Assembly: GCF_000400485.1 (NCBI RefSeq)
Contig: NZ_ASHR01000017.1
Span: forward strand, 62,001-126,000
Direction of reading: 5' to 3'
DNA from: Agrococcus pavilionensis RW1
Lineage (GTDB): Bacteria > Actinomycetota > Actinomycetes > Actinomycetales > Microbacteriaceae
DNA: 64,000 nucleotides
Part shown: positions 37,801 through 44,943 of the stretch, one piece after another
How the letters are laid out: each line of letters opens with the position of its first letter
How positions within the stretch are numbered: the stretch's first letter is position 1
Made by a program: the position numbers and the translations under genes
Notes under the pieces: generated by a model
Seen by the model: the letters and a program-made list of their open reading frames with translations, nothing else
Databases searched by the model: none
What the model was told of the DNA's origin: nothing

Positions 37801-37982
37801 CGCTCTACCGCGCCGCGTACGCGGCGCACGCGGGGCTCGATCCTGACCTCGTGGATGCGGAGCTGTACTTCGTCGAGCACGACCGGATCGTGCGCCCCGA
37901 GCGCATCGAGTCGCTCGCCGAGCTCGAGGCGCGCTGGCTGCGGGCGCAGCAGGCGGTCGCCGAGGCGTCAGCGCTCGGCTGA
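34827..37982 (+). CDS. adnB: AdnB subunit of the AdnAB helicase-nuclease
   Basis: A 1051-residue UvrD-family motor with a C-terminal nuclease. The motor is intact: VAGAGSGKTHTMAQR (about residue 42), LTFTRKAARELAERL, LLDEFQDTSVLQ (about 284), GDPNQAIYGFRGAS and LTMHASKGLEWDVVALPR. The nuclease shows GTLFHGWVE near 886 and ATVVDWKTGRLP near 967. AdnB is the lead motor in the mycobacterial complex. GTG 34827 overlaps the adnA stop and has GGAGGTGA a few bases upstream, one of the strongest ribosome sites in the window. Its last 15 bases overlap the convergent phosphotransferase gene. Confidence 0.93.
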   Translation: MTREITPEELSDALAAASGKPGQRPTPEQSAVIAAPEAPTLVVAGAGSGKTHTMAQRVLWLVANGRVAPDEVLGLTFTRKAARELAERLTKELALLARAGLVDPEVAATRRPVVQTYNSFASSLFREWALLIGRDPESEVLTDPAAFLLALRVARASDDLRLASLGRAETVAERVVQLAGTLGDHRVSTERLRRGRYPERFRALQALPTADEPKLFKAAHAKAIAQDVERVGSLDPLADLVDAFDEAKRRRSAVQFSDQVRLAIDAIDAHEGAVTELRARHRAVLLDEFQDTSVLQLQLIHALFDGSPVMAVGDPNQAIYGFRGASAGTLALFAQRFRVERTLTLSTSWRNDAEVLSLAHAVASRLPEQPGVPVKRLEPREGAGPGDVAVRHLPTIEDESRELAAWLRSHGAGVAGSETTAAVLVRSHSQGVELTRALRAEGIRVFRSGGGGLLDEPEVVDLVAALRVLGRPEEGSSLVRLLAGSRWRIGVADLAALQRHASMLAKAGLSPEQRSADRGAIAVEASVSIVDALDALVDSPRLEGATAEGLARMRDAGALLRELRRRAGMPLPELVRSVEHALRLDIEVAAKRHHAHGALDAFAREVQAFAAADERGSLEAFLAYLDVLEAGRGPDVPEPEAEPGWVQVLTMHASKGLEWDVVALPRLAAAKGDDRPLGWLTHATLPYPLRGDASLLPRLEWEGHATQHEYALARERFLEELWDHYQSEEDRLAYVGVTRARRALWLSGAQWYGMAKTPAAPKRLLEIAAGAMGAELLEAPERGAENPLGDRSPSLAWPVDPLGRRREAVEAAAARVEAADASAETPWDDAIELLLADRGQAGLSLPSRIAASGFKDWAADPVAVARAIARPMPQEPFAATRLGTLFHGWVERRGSAVSLGDAVDDAPLDDELVGIDAERLERLKQTFLRSPYGDRGPAETELEIHLPLAGTTVVCKIDAVYRDGERATVVDWKTGRLPSGEADLEARQLQLALYRAAYAAHAGLDPDLVDAELYFVEHDRIVRPERIESLAELEARWLRAQQAVAEASALG

Positions 37983-38993
37983 ACCGCCGGGCTCGGTCGC
38001 CTCGGGCTGGGCCTGCTCGCCGAGGTACTCCTGCACGCCCGTGAGGTCCATCGTCTCGAGCCGCTCGGGCGCGATCGCCGCGGTGGGATCGCGGTCGACG
38101 CGCGCGAGCAGCCCGGCGAGCATGCGCTTCGCGTCGTCGACGATCGACTGATCGCCGCGCTCGACGCCGTGCAGCAGCCAGCGGGCGATGTCGAGCTCCG
38201 CGTGCAGCATCGCGCGCTGCCGCACGTGCCGGTCGCCGGCGCCGCGCGCGGCGGCGTGCGCCTCGAAGGCGTCGTCGACGCTGCCGAACTCGCTCGAGCC
38301 CAGCAGGAAGGCGAGGTCGCGCGCCGGGTCGCCGACCGAGAGCGCGTGCCAGCCGTCGATGCCGACGACCCGCGCGCCCTCGATGCGGAACGCGGGCGCC
38401 TGCAGGTCGCCGTGCACGAGCGTGGGCTTGAACTGCCACAGCCGGTCGTCGCCGAGCGCGCCCTCCCAGCGCTCGAGCAGCGGCGCCGGCACCGATCCCG
38501 TCGCGGCCGCGCGGTCGAAGGTCGCGAGCAGGTGCTGGCGGAGCGTCATCGCGCTCTCGTGCGGGAGCCCCGCGTCGGCGGCGACCGAGGTGGGCAGCTC
38601 GTGGATCGCGGCGATCGCCTCGCCGACGCTCGTCGACAGCCCCGGCCGCGCGGGGGAGACGTCGGCGAGCCGCATGGGCTCGCCCCCGAGGCGAGAGAGC
38701 ACGAAGAGGGTCGACTTGCCCGCGGCCGTCGTGCCGAGCACCGTCGGCACGACGAACGGCAGCCGCGAGCGCGTCGCGAGCGTGAGCGCGGCGAGCCCGG
38801 CGGCGTGCGCCTCCGCCGCCGTCAGCGCCGCGACGGATCGGGGCAGCACGACCTGCACCGTCTCGCCGTCGGCGAGGCGGGCGGCGACCACCGAGCGGTG
38901 CTCGTCGGAGCCGTCCTCCGTCGCCCCCACGATGTCGAGCCCGGGCACGGCCGTCGTGGCGAGCGCGGATAGGGTGAAGGGGTTCGTGCTCAT
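37968..38993 (-). CDS. Aminoglycoside/macrolide-phosphotransferase-like kinase
   Basis: A 341-residue APH/choline kinase-fold protein. PTLVHGDLQAPAFRIEGARVVGIDGWHALSVGDPARDLAFLL includes the Brenner motif HGDLQ; in place of the usual HGDxxxxN the asparagine is an alanine or phenylalanine region (QAPAFR), and the metal aspartate lies in GIDGWH. The C-terminal tail is acidic and proline-rich. It is a conserved neighbour of adnB and nudC in this family of bacteria, so a housekeeping kinase is more likely than drug resistance. ATG 38993 is 7 nt after TAGCCT. Confidence 0.78.
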   Translation of the reverse strand: MSTNPFTLSALATTAVPGLDIVGATEDGSDEHRSVVAARLADGETVQVVLPRSVAALTAAEAHAAGLAALTLATRSRLPFVVPTVLGTTAAGKSTLFVLSRLGGEPMRLADVSPARPGLSTSVGEAIAAIHELPTSVAADAGLPHESAMTLRQHLLATFDRAAATGSVPAPLLERWEGALGDDRLWQFKPTLVHGDLQAPAFRIEGARVVGIDGWHALSVGDPARDLAFLLGSSEFGSVDDAFEAHAAARGAGDRHVRQRAMLHAELDIARWLLHGVERGDQSIVDDAKRMLAGLLARVDRDPTAAIAPERLETMDLTGVQEYLGEQAQPEATEPGGSAER

Positions 38994-39051
38994 GGATGCC
39001 AGGCTAGGCCGACCTCGACCGGGGGAGACCGCGCCACGCGACGGAGGTGAC

Positions 39052-39945
39052 GTGCAGGTTCCCCCGCTCGCCCGCTCGGCGCTCGACCGAGACCACGCCG
39101 GGCGGCTCGGCGCCGATGCCGTCGCGCGCGCGCTCGAGCAGCCCTCGACGCGCGTCATCGCGGTCGCCGGCGACCGCGCACCCGTGCGCGACGGCGCGCT
39201 CGTGCGGCTGCGCCCGGACGAGCTGCCCGCGGCCGCGCGGCACGTCGAGCCGCGCGTGCCGCTCAGCTGGCTCGGCCGCGCTCCCGCTCGTGACGGCGCC
39301 CCCGGCGGCGTCGTGCTGAGCATGCTCGTCGCGGAGCCGTTCGAGGTCGAGGGAGCGCAGTGGCGGTCGCTCCGCGAGGTGGGCGCCGAGCTCGACGACG
39401 CCGATGCCGGAGCGTTCGTGCAGGCGGTCGCGCTCGGCGTCTGGCAGCGCGAGAGCCACCACAGCCCGGTCGACGGCTCGGCGGCGAGCTTCGAGGAGTC
39501 GGGCTGGGTGCGGCGCGACGCGAGCGGCGGCGCGCACTTCCCCCGCACCGACCCGGCGGTCATCGTCGCCATCCACGACGCATCCGACGAGCGCATCCTG
39601 CTCGGCCACAACGCCGCGTGGCCCGAGGGCCGCTACTCGCTCATCGCCGGCTTCGTCGACCCGGGCGAGTCGCTCGAGGCGGCGGTCGTCCGCGAGGTCC
39701 GCGAGGAGACGGGCCTCGCCGTCGCCGGCGTGCGCTACCTCGGCTCGCAGCCGTGGCCGTTCCCGCGGAGCCTCATGATCGGCTTCGAGTGCGTCGCGGC
39801 CGAGGCCGACGCGATCGTGCCCGACGGCGTCGAGATCCTCGACGTGCGCTGGTTCACGCGCGAGGAGCTGCGCTCGGGCGTCGTGCAGCTGCCTGGCCCG
39901 AAGTCGATCGCGGCCTGGATCATCGACGCGTGGCTCGGGCGATGA
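39052..39945 (+). CDS. nudC: NudC-like NUDIX hydrolase (NAD(H) pyrophosphatase)
   Basis: About 297 residues. The NUDIX box GFVDPGESLEAAVVREVREETGL is complete and is followed by the NudC signature SQPWPFPRSLM, so NAD(H) or NAD-capped RNA is the expected substrate. The zinc ribbon is degenerate: where NudC has FCPRCG the sequence has HSPVDG, and the second pair preceding HFPRTDPAVI is also without cysteines. GTG 39052 is preceded by GGAGGTGA (39043-39050). It overlaps uvrD2 by 4 nt (ATGA) and faces away from the phosphotransferase. Confidence 0.9.
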   Translation: MQVPPLARSALDRDHAGRLGADAVARALEQPSTRVIAVAGDRAPVRDGALVRLRPDELPAAARHVEPRVPLSWLGRAPARDGAPGGVVLSMLVAEPFEVEGAQWRSLREVGAELDDADAGAFVQAVALGVWQRESHHSPVDGSAASFEESGWVRRDASGGAHFPRTDPAVIVAIHDASDERILLGHNAAWPEGRYSLIAGFVDPGESLEAAVVREVREETGLAVAGVRYLGSQPWPFPRSLMIGFECVAAEADAIVPDGVEILDVRWFTREELRSGVVQLPGPKSIAAWIIDAWLGR

Positions 39946-41645
39946 GCGCGCCGAAGCCCGACGCCGACCGGATCCTCGCCGGGCTCGACGAGCAGCAGCG
40001 GCTCGCCGCGACGACGCTCGGCGGCCCGGTCGCGATCCTCGCCGGCGCCGGCACCGGCAAGACGCGCGCGATCACGCACCGCATCGCCTACGGCGTCGCG
40101 ACCGGGGAGCAGGTCGAGCACGCGTCGCTCGCGCTCACCTTCACGAGCCGGGCGGCGGGGGAGATGCGCACGCGGCTCGCGCGGCTCGGGGCGGGCGGCG
40201 TGCAGGCACGCACCTTCCACGCCGCGGCGCTCGCGCAGCTGTCGCACTTCTGGCCGCGCGTGACGGGCTCGCGCATGCCGCAGCTGCTGCCGCAGAAGGC
40301 GTCGACGCTCGCCGACGCGGCCGCGCAGCTGCGGCTGCGGCTGCCGACCGCGCAGCTGCGCGACGCGGCGGGCGAGATCGAGTGGCGCAAGTCGCAGGCG
40401 ATGACCATGGAGGACTACGGCGTCCAGGCGCGCGTGCGCCCGCTGCCGACGGGCCTGACCCCCGAGGCGATGATCGACCTCCACATGGCGTACGAGCGGG
40501 TGAAGGACGAACGCCGCCAGATCGACTTCGAGGACGTGCTGCTCGCCACGACCGGCATGCTCGAGCGCGAGCCCGTCGTCGCCGACGAGGTGCGCTCGCG
40601 CTACCGCCACTTCACGGTCGACGAGTACCAGGACGTCTCGCCGATGCAGCAGCAGCTGCTCGCCGCCTGGCTCGGCGACCGCCGCGACGTGTGCGTCGTC
40701 GGCGACCCGAGCCAGACGATCTACTCGTTCGCGGGCGCCGACCCCGCGGGGCTGCAGCGCTTCCTGCACGAGCACCCCGACGCCGAGCTCGTGCGGCTCG
40801 AGCGCTCCTACCGCTCGACGGGAGCGATCGTCGGGCTCGCGAACCGGCTCATGCGCGGCCGCGACGCGCTCACGCTCGAGGCCGCCTCGGGCGAGCACGG
40901 GCTCGAGCCGAGCGTCACCGAGCACGCGAGCGACTCCGCGGAGGCCGCAGCGATCGCCGCGGCCGTGCGCGCGCAGGTCGCCGCGGGCGCCGACCCCGGC
41001 CAGATCGCGGTGCTCACGCGCTTCCACGCCCAGTCCGGGCTCATCGAGCAGGCGCTCGCCGCAGCCGGCATCTCGTCGACCGTGCGCGGCTCGGTGCGCT
41101 TCTTCGAGCTCCCCGTGGTCAAGCGCGCGCTCCTGATGCTGCGCAGTGCCCCCGCCGACGGGCGGCCGCTCTTCCAGGCGGTGACCGACATCGTCATGGG
41201 GCTCGGGTACCGAGCCGAGCCGCCGTCGAGCCACGGCGAGGAGCGGGCGCAGTGGGATGCGCTGCACGCGCTCGTGACGCTCGCGGAGGAGACGGGCGGC
41301 ACCGACCTGCCGGGCTTCGCGCTCGACCTCCAGCGGCGTGCGGCGACCGAGCACGAGCCGGCCGTCGCGGCCGTCACGATCGCGACGATCCACGCCGCGA
41401 AGGGCCTCGAGTGGCAGCACGTGCACGTGTGCGGGCTCGCCGAGGGGCTGCTGCCCATCTCGCACGCGACCTCGCTCGCCGAGATCGACGAGGAGCGGCG
41501 GCTGCTCTACGTCGCCATCACGCGCGCGCAGCGCTCGCTCTCGCTCACGTGGGCGCGCAGCTCGGGTCACGCGGTCAGGCAGCCGTCGCGATTCCTCGCG
41601 GAGATCGGTGCCGGCAGGCCCGCCGCGCGCGCCGGAGCGCGCTGA
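39942..41645 (+). CDS. uvrD2: UvrD2-like ATP-dependent DNA helicase, short form
   Basis: A 567-residue SF1A helicase. Motifs: LAGAGTGKTRAITHRI (about residue 30), LTFTSRAAGEMRTRL, VDEYQDVSPMQQ (226), GDPSQTIYSFAGADP, LERSYRS, TIHAAKGLEWQHVHVCGL and VAITRAQRSL. Mycobacterial UvrD2 is about 700 residues and ends with a tetracysteine module and an HRDC domain; both are absent, and the protein stops soon after motif VI. It is translated with nudC. Its last 71 bases overlap, antisense, the end of the next gene. Confidence 0.9.
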   Translation: MSAPKPDADRILAGLDEQQRLAATTLGGPVAILAGAGTGKTRAITHRIAYGVATGEQVEHASLALTFTSRAAGEMRTRLARLGAGGVQARTFHAAALAQLSHFWPRVTGSRMPQLLPQKASTLADAAAQLRLRLPTAQLRDAAGEIEWRKSQAMTMEDYGVQARVRPLPTGLTPEAMIDLHMAYERVKDERRQIDFEDVLLATTGMLEREPVVADEVRSRYRHFTVDEYQDVSPMQQQLLAAWLGDRRDVCVVGDPSQTIYSFAGADPAGLQRFLHEHPDAELVRLERSYRSTGAIVGLANRLMRGRDALTLEAASGEHGLEPSVTEHASDSAEAAAIAAAVRAQVAAGADPGQIAVLTRFHAQSGLIEQALAAAGISSTVRGSVRFFELPVVKRALLMLRSAPADGRPLFQAVTDIVMGLGYRAEPPSSHGEERAQWDALHALVTLAEETGGTDLPGFALDLQRRAATEHEPAVAAVTIATIHAAKGLEWQHVHVCGLAEGLLPISHATSLAEIDEERRLLYVAITRAQRSLSLTWARSSGHAVRQPSRFLAEIGAGRPAARAGAR

Positions 41646-42291
41646 CCGCGCCGTCGCGCTGGCGCACCCGCGCGCCCCAGCCCGCGGGGAGCTCGTCGTC
41701 ACCGAGGCGGCGGAGCGCGCCGAGCACCGTCGCGACCGCTTGCGCCGCGGCGATCGCGCTCGGCACCGGCGCGAGGTGCGCCGGCACGAGCACCGCGTCA
41801 TCGACCGCGCACTCGACGCAGCCCGCGCCCGCGGGCACGAACGGGCCGATCTGCACCCACGCGTCGCCGACGGTGACCGGCAGGTGCGCGGTGCCCGACT
41901 CCACGAGCCTGTCGCGCTCGCGGTGGGGCAGCCGCCACGGCGAGACCGGCAGCACGAGCGGGTCGTCGCCGGCCGAGTGCCCGGCGCGGTGCCCCGCGCG
42001 ATCGAGCGCGCGATGCAGCTCGAGGGCGAAGGGGATGCGTCCGCGCACGAGCGTCGGGACGGCGGGCGGCAGCGGGTCGAGCGCGGGTGCGAGCGCCTCG
42101 AGCAGCGCCGCGGCCGGCTCGTCGCCGAGCACGTGCTCGAGCTCGCGGCGCACGACCCCGCGCGTGAGGAGCGCGAGGCCGCGGAGCGTCGCGTCGTCGG
42201 CCGGCAGCTCGGCGACGGGCTGCTGCCCGCCGACCGTCACGCGGTCGGGGGCGCTGCGGAAGACGGCGAGGTGCGGGTCGAGGCGGAGCAT
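41575..42291 (-). CDS. Orphan E1/TOMM-cyclodehydratase-like protein, partial domain
   Basis: A 238-residue protein. The N-terminus LDPHLAVFRSAPDRVTVGGQQPVAELPADD resembles the peptide-clasp/winged-helix part of TOMM or ThiF-like proteins, and WVQIGPFVPAGAGCVECAVDD resembles the loop of those proteins where a CxxC zinc pair sits (here C-V-E-C). No ATP-binding adenylation domain, precursor peptide or cyclodehydratase partner is near, so a biosynthetic role is unsupported. A ThiF-like gene at this place beside uvrD2 is common in actinobacteria. The 3' end overlaps uvrD2 by 71 bases. Confidence 0.6.
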   Translation of the reverse strand: MLRLDPHLAVFRSAPDRVTVGGQQPVAELPADDATLRGLALLTRGVVRRELEHVLGDEPAAALLEALAPALDPLPPAVPTLVRGRIPFALELHRALDRAGHRAGHSAGDDPLVLPVSPWRLPHRERDRLVESGTAHLPVTVGDAWVQIGPFVPAGAGCVECAVDDAVLVPAHLAPVPSAIAAAQAVATVLGALRRLGDDELPAGWGARVRQRDGAVSALRRARRACRHRSPRGIATAA

Positions 42292-42375
42292 GGCGGCATG
42301 GTGCGCCAGCGCGGCCGAGCGCGTCGGCGGCTGTCCACAGCCGGCCCGGCGCGGGCGCCCGTCTCGGGCCCCGCT

Positions 42376-43728
42376 TCAGCGCTGCTCCGCGCCGCCTGCC
42401 TCGTCGTCGCCGGTGCCCCGCTCCGCGTCGTCGAGCAGCTCCTGCAGCGCGAGGTCCATCTCGTCGAGCTCGCCGACGCCGCGGAGCCGCGCGATGACGC
42501 GGGAGGGGTCGTCGATGTCGGCCGAGCCCGGCATGAGGTCGGGCTGGTCCCACAGGGAGTCGCGCACCTCGGGGCCCACCGCATCCGTCACGGCGTGCCA
42601 GAAGGCGGCCGCCTCGCGCAGGCGCCGCGGGCGGATCTCGAGGCCGACGAGCGTGCCGAAGGCCTTCTCGGCCGGCCCGCCCGTCGCGCGCCGGCGGCGC
42701 ACGGTCTCGGCGATCGCGTCGCGCTTGGGCAGGCGCGCGGTGGCCGCCTCGGTCACGGCGTCGACCCAGCCGTCGATGAGCGCGATCGTCGTCTCGAGCC
42801 GCGCGAGCGCCTCGACCTGCTCGGGCGTCTTCGGCGGGATGAGCGCGCCGCTGCCGAGCGCCTCGCGCAGCTGCTCGGGACTCGAGGGGTCGAACGACTC
42901 GGCGAGCTCCTCGAGCCGCTCGACGTCGATGCGGATGCCCTCGGCGTACTCCCGCACGGAGGAGAGCACGTGCAGGCGCAGCCAGCGGGCGTGGTGGAAC
43001 AGGCGCGCGTGCGCGAGCTCGCGCGCAGCCATCCAGATGCGCACCTGATCCTCGGGGATCTCGAGGCCCTCGGCGGCCGAGCGCAGGTTGACGGGCAGGA
43101 GCGCCGCGGTGTCCTCGAGCAGCGGGAACCCGAAGTCGCCGCCCGCGATCGTCTCGCTCGCGAGCTGCCCGACGACGTTGCCGAGCTGCATCGCGAACAT
43201 CGTGCCGCCGACGTTGCGGAGGATGCGCTCGGCGCCCGCGAGCATCTCCTGCGCCTCCTCGGGCGCGTGCTCCTGCATCGCGCTCGTGAGCGCGTTCGCG
43301 ATGCTGTTCGCGACCGGCTCGCTCATCTCCTGCCACACAGGGATCGTCGCGTCGACCCACTGCTGGCGCGAGAGGAGCGTGAGCGAGCCGGCGGCGGCGC
43401 CGATCTCGGTCGTCTCGCTCAGCCAGAGCGCCGCGAGGTCGGCGGCCTGCCGCACGGCGTCGCGCTCGGCGGTCGTCACCGAGCCGGGGTCGCGCTGCAC
43501 GACCGCGGCGGCCTGCCGCTGCGCGGCCGACCAGTCGATGCCGTCGTCGGTGCGGGCGAGCGCGGCCTGCAGCTGCGCCATGAGCGCGTGCAGCTGCGCC
43601 GGGTCGCTCGGCATGCCGGCGGCGCCGGCGAGGCGCGACGGATCGATGGGCCCCTGGCCGGAGAGGAACTGCTGGAGCATCTCCCGCAGCTCGTCCTCGG
43701 GGCGGCGGTCCTCGGGCTCCTCAGGCAT
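42376..43728 (-). CDS. Zinc-dependent metalloprotease-like protein (zincin_2, Rv3195-like)
   Basis: A 450-residue protein. The body matches the actinobacterial zincin_2/DUF2342 family, with MAARELAHARLFHHARWLRLHV (region of the metal-binding helix, here with RELAH where a classical protease has HExxH), IALIDGWVDAVTEAATARLP and RRRRATGGPAEKAFGTLVGLEIRPRRLREA near the C-terminus. Proteolysis has not been shown for the family to my knowledge. The flanking gene order (uvrD2, this, ylbL, UPF0182) is conserved. ATG 43728 is 6 nt after TAGCGT on the reverse strand, overlapping the forward -10 box of the ylbL-like gene. Confidence 0.85.
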   Translation of the reverse strand: MPEEPEDRRPEDELREMLQQFLSGQGPIDPSRLAGAAGMPSDPAQLHALMAQLQAALARTDDGIDWSAAQRQAAAVVQRDPGSVTTAERDAVRQAADLAALWLSETTEIGAAAGSLTLLSRQQWVDATIPVWQEMSEPVANSIANALTSAMQEHAPEEAQEMLAGAERILRNVGGTMFAMQLGNVVGQLASETIAGGDFGFPLLEDTAALLPVNLRSAAEGLEIPEDQVRIWMAARELAHARLFHHARWLRLHVLSSVREYAEGIRIDVERLEELAESFDPSSPEQLREALGSGALIPPKTPEQVEALARLETTIALIDGWVDAVTEAATARLPKRDAIAETVRRRRATGGPAEKAFGTLVGLEIRPRRLREAAAFWHAVTDAVGPEVRDSLWDQPDLMPGSADIDDPSRVIARLRGVGELDEMDLALQELLDDAERGTGDDEAGGAEQR

Positions 43729-43748
43729 GCGACTACGCTAGCCCCAGC
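43729..43748. promoter_or_regulatory. Overlapping divergent -10 boxes between the zincin_2 and YlbL genes
   Basis: The 20-bp gap contains TACGCTA at 43734-43740. Read forward, TACGCT (43734-43739) lies 9 nt before the YlbL ATG; read in reverse, TAGCGT (43740-43735) lies 6 nt before the zincin_2 ATG. The two hexamers share five positions. Confidence 0.55.
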
Positions 43749-44885
43749 ATGTCCGAGCCCGCCGGGTATCCGCCCATCCAGCCATCCGCCGTCCGCGAAC
43801 ACCGGGCTCAGCCCCGCTTCCCGGACGTGCGCCCGCGCCGCGTGCGCCGCGCCGGCTGGGTCGCGCTCGGCGTGACGGGCCTCGCGTCGCTCTCGCTCGC
43901 GTTCGTGCCCTCGCCCTACGTCGTCGAGGTGCCCGGCCCCACGTTCGACACGCTCGGTGCGACCGACGCCGGCGAGCTCATCGAGATCGAGGGCGCCGAG
44001 ACGTTCCCGACCGAGGGCGAGCTGCGGCTGCTCACGGTCTCGCTGCTCGGCAACCCCGAGCGGCCGCTCACGTGGGTCGACGTCGCGCGCGCGTACGTCG
44101 ACCCGTCGCGCGCCATCATCCCGATGGAGGCCGCGTTCCCGCCGTCCGTCTCGGTGGAGGACCAGAACGAGGCCGGCCGGATCGAGATGCGCAACTCGCA
44201 ATCGGCCGCGGTCGCCGCCGCGCTCCTGCACCTCGGCGAGCCGGTCGAGAGCGACGTGCGCGTCGCGGGCGTCATCGAGGGCTCGCCCGCGGAGGGGATC
44301 CTCGAGGAGGACGACCGGATCCTGCGCGTCAACGGCGACACCGCCTACGACGTCTACTCCATCCGCGCATCCATCGCCGCCGCCGAGGGCGCGTCGACGT
44401 TCGAGATCGAGCGCGACGGCGAGCCGCGCACGGTCGAAGTGATGCCCGCGATGGAGGGGGAGCAGCGCATCGTCGGGATCTACCCCGCGAACGAGTTCGC
44501 GTTCCCCTTCGAGGTCGACATCGAGCTGCCGAACGTCGGCGGGCCGAGCGCGGGCATGATGTTCGCGCTCGGGATCATCGACGAGCTCACCCCCGGCGCG
44601 ATGACCGCCGGCACGAGCTGGGCGGGCACCGGCACGATCGCCGCGCTCGGCGAGGTCGGCGCGATCGGCGGCATCGTGCAGAAGATGCACGGCGCGGTCG
44701 ACGCGGGCGCGACGCACTTCCTCGCCCCGGCCGCGAACTGCGCGGAGGTCGTGGGCCACGTGCCGGAGGGGCTCACGGTCTTCGCCGTCTCGACGCTCGA
44801 CGAGGCCGTCACCGCGATCGAGACCGTCGCCGAGCAGGGCGACGCGGGCGCGCTCCCGACGTGCGAGGCCGTGCCCGGCTCATAG
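43749..44885 (+). CDS. Membrane-anchored PDZ/Lon-type serine protease (YlbL, Rv3194c-like)
   Basis: A 378-residue protein. A basic N-terminus and one membrane span (VALGVTGLASLSLAFVP, residues about 38-54) lead to an extracytoplasmic part, a PDZ domain with VIEGSPAEGILEEDDRILRVNG (about 175-200), and a Lon-like domain whose catalytic Ser-Lys dyad is in VGGPSAGMMFALG and GGIVQKMHGAVDAGA. In Bacillus the related YlbL degrades a cell-division inhibitor. ATG 43749 lies 20 bases from the divergent zincin_2 gene. A short gap precedes the UPF0182 gene. Confidence 0.9.
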   Translation: MSEPAGYPPIQPSAVREHRAQPRFPDVRPRRVRRAGWVALGVTGLASLSLAFVPSPYVVEVPGPTFDTLGATDAGELIEIEGAETFPTEGELRLLTVSLLGNPERPLTWVDVARAYVDPSRAIIPMEAAFPPSVSVEDQNEAGRIEMRNSQSAAVAAALLHLGEPVESDVRVAGVIEGSPAEGILEEDDRILRVNGDTAYDVYSIRASIAAAEGASTFEIERDGEPRTVEVMPAMEGEQRIVGIYPANEFAFPFEVDIELPNVGGPSAGMMFALGIIDELTPGAMTAGTSWAGTGTIAALGEVGAIGGIVQKMHGAVDAGATHFLAPAANCAEVVGHVPEGLTVFAVSTLDEAVTAIETVAEQGDAGALPTCEAVPGS

Positions 44886-44943
44886 GCGCGGCCGATAGCA
44901 TGGCGGCACCGCCCGCCGAGCCCCCTCTTTGGAGCATCCCGAC

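Noticed and set aside
37968-38993. Antibiotic-resistance phosphotransferase
   Set aside because: The Brenner motif is altered and the gene occupies a conserved place beside nudC and adnB, so a housekeeping kinase is more plausible.
41575-42291. TOMM (thiazole/oxazole peptide) biosynthesis locus
   Set aside because: Only a partial clasp-like protein is present; no YcaO, dehydrogenase or precursor peptide is visible.
42332-42339. DnaA-box-like TGTCCACA between the E1-like and zincin_2 genes
   Set aside because: A single imperfect box, no cluster of boxes, no AT-rich region and no dnaA/dnaN nearby, so not an origin.
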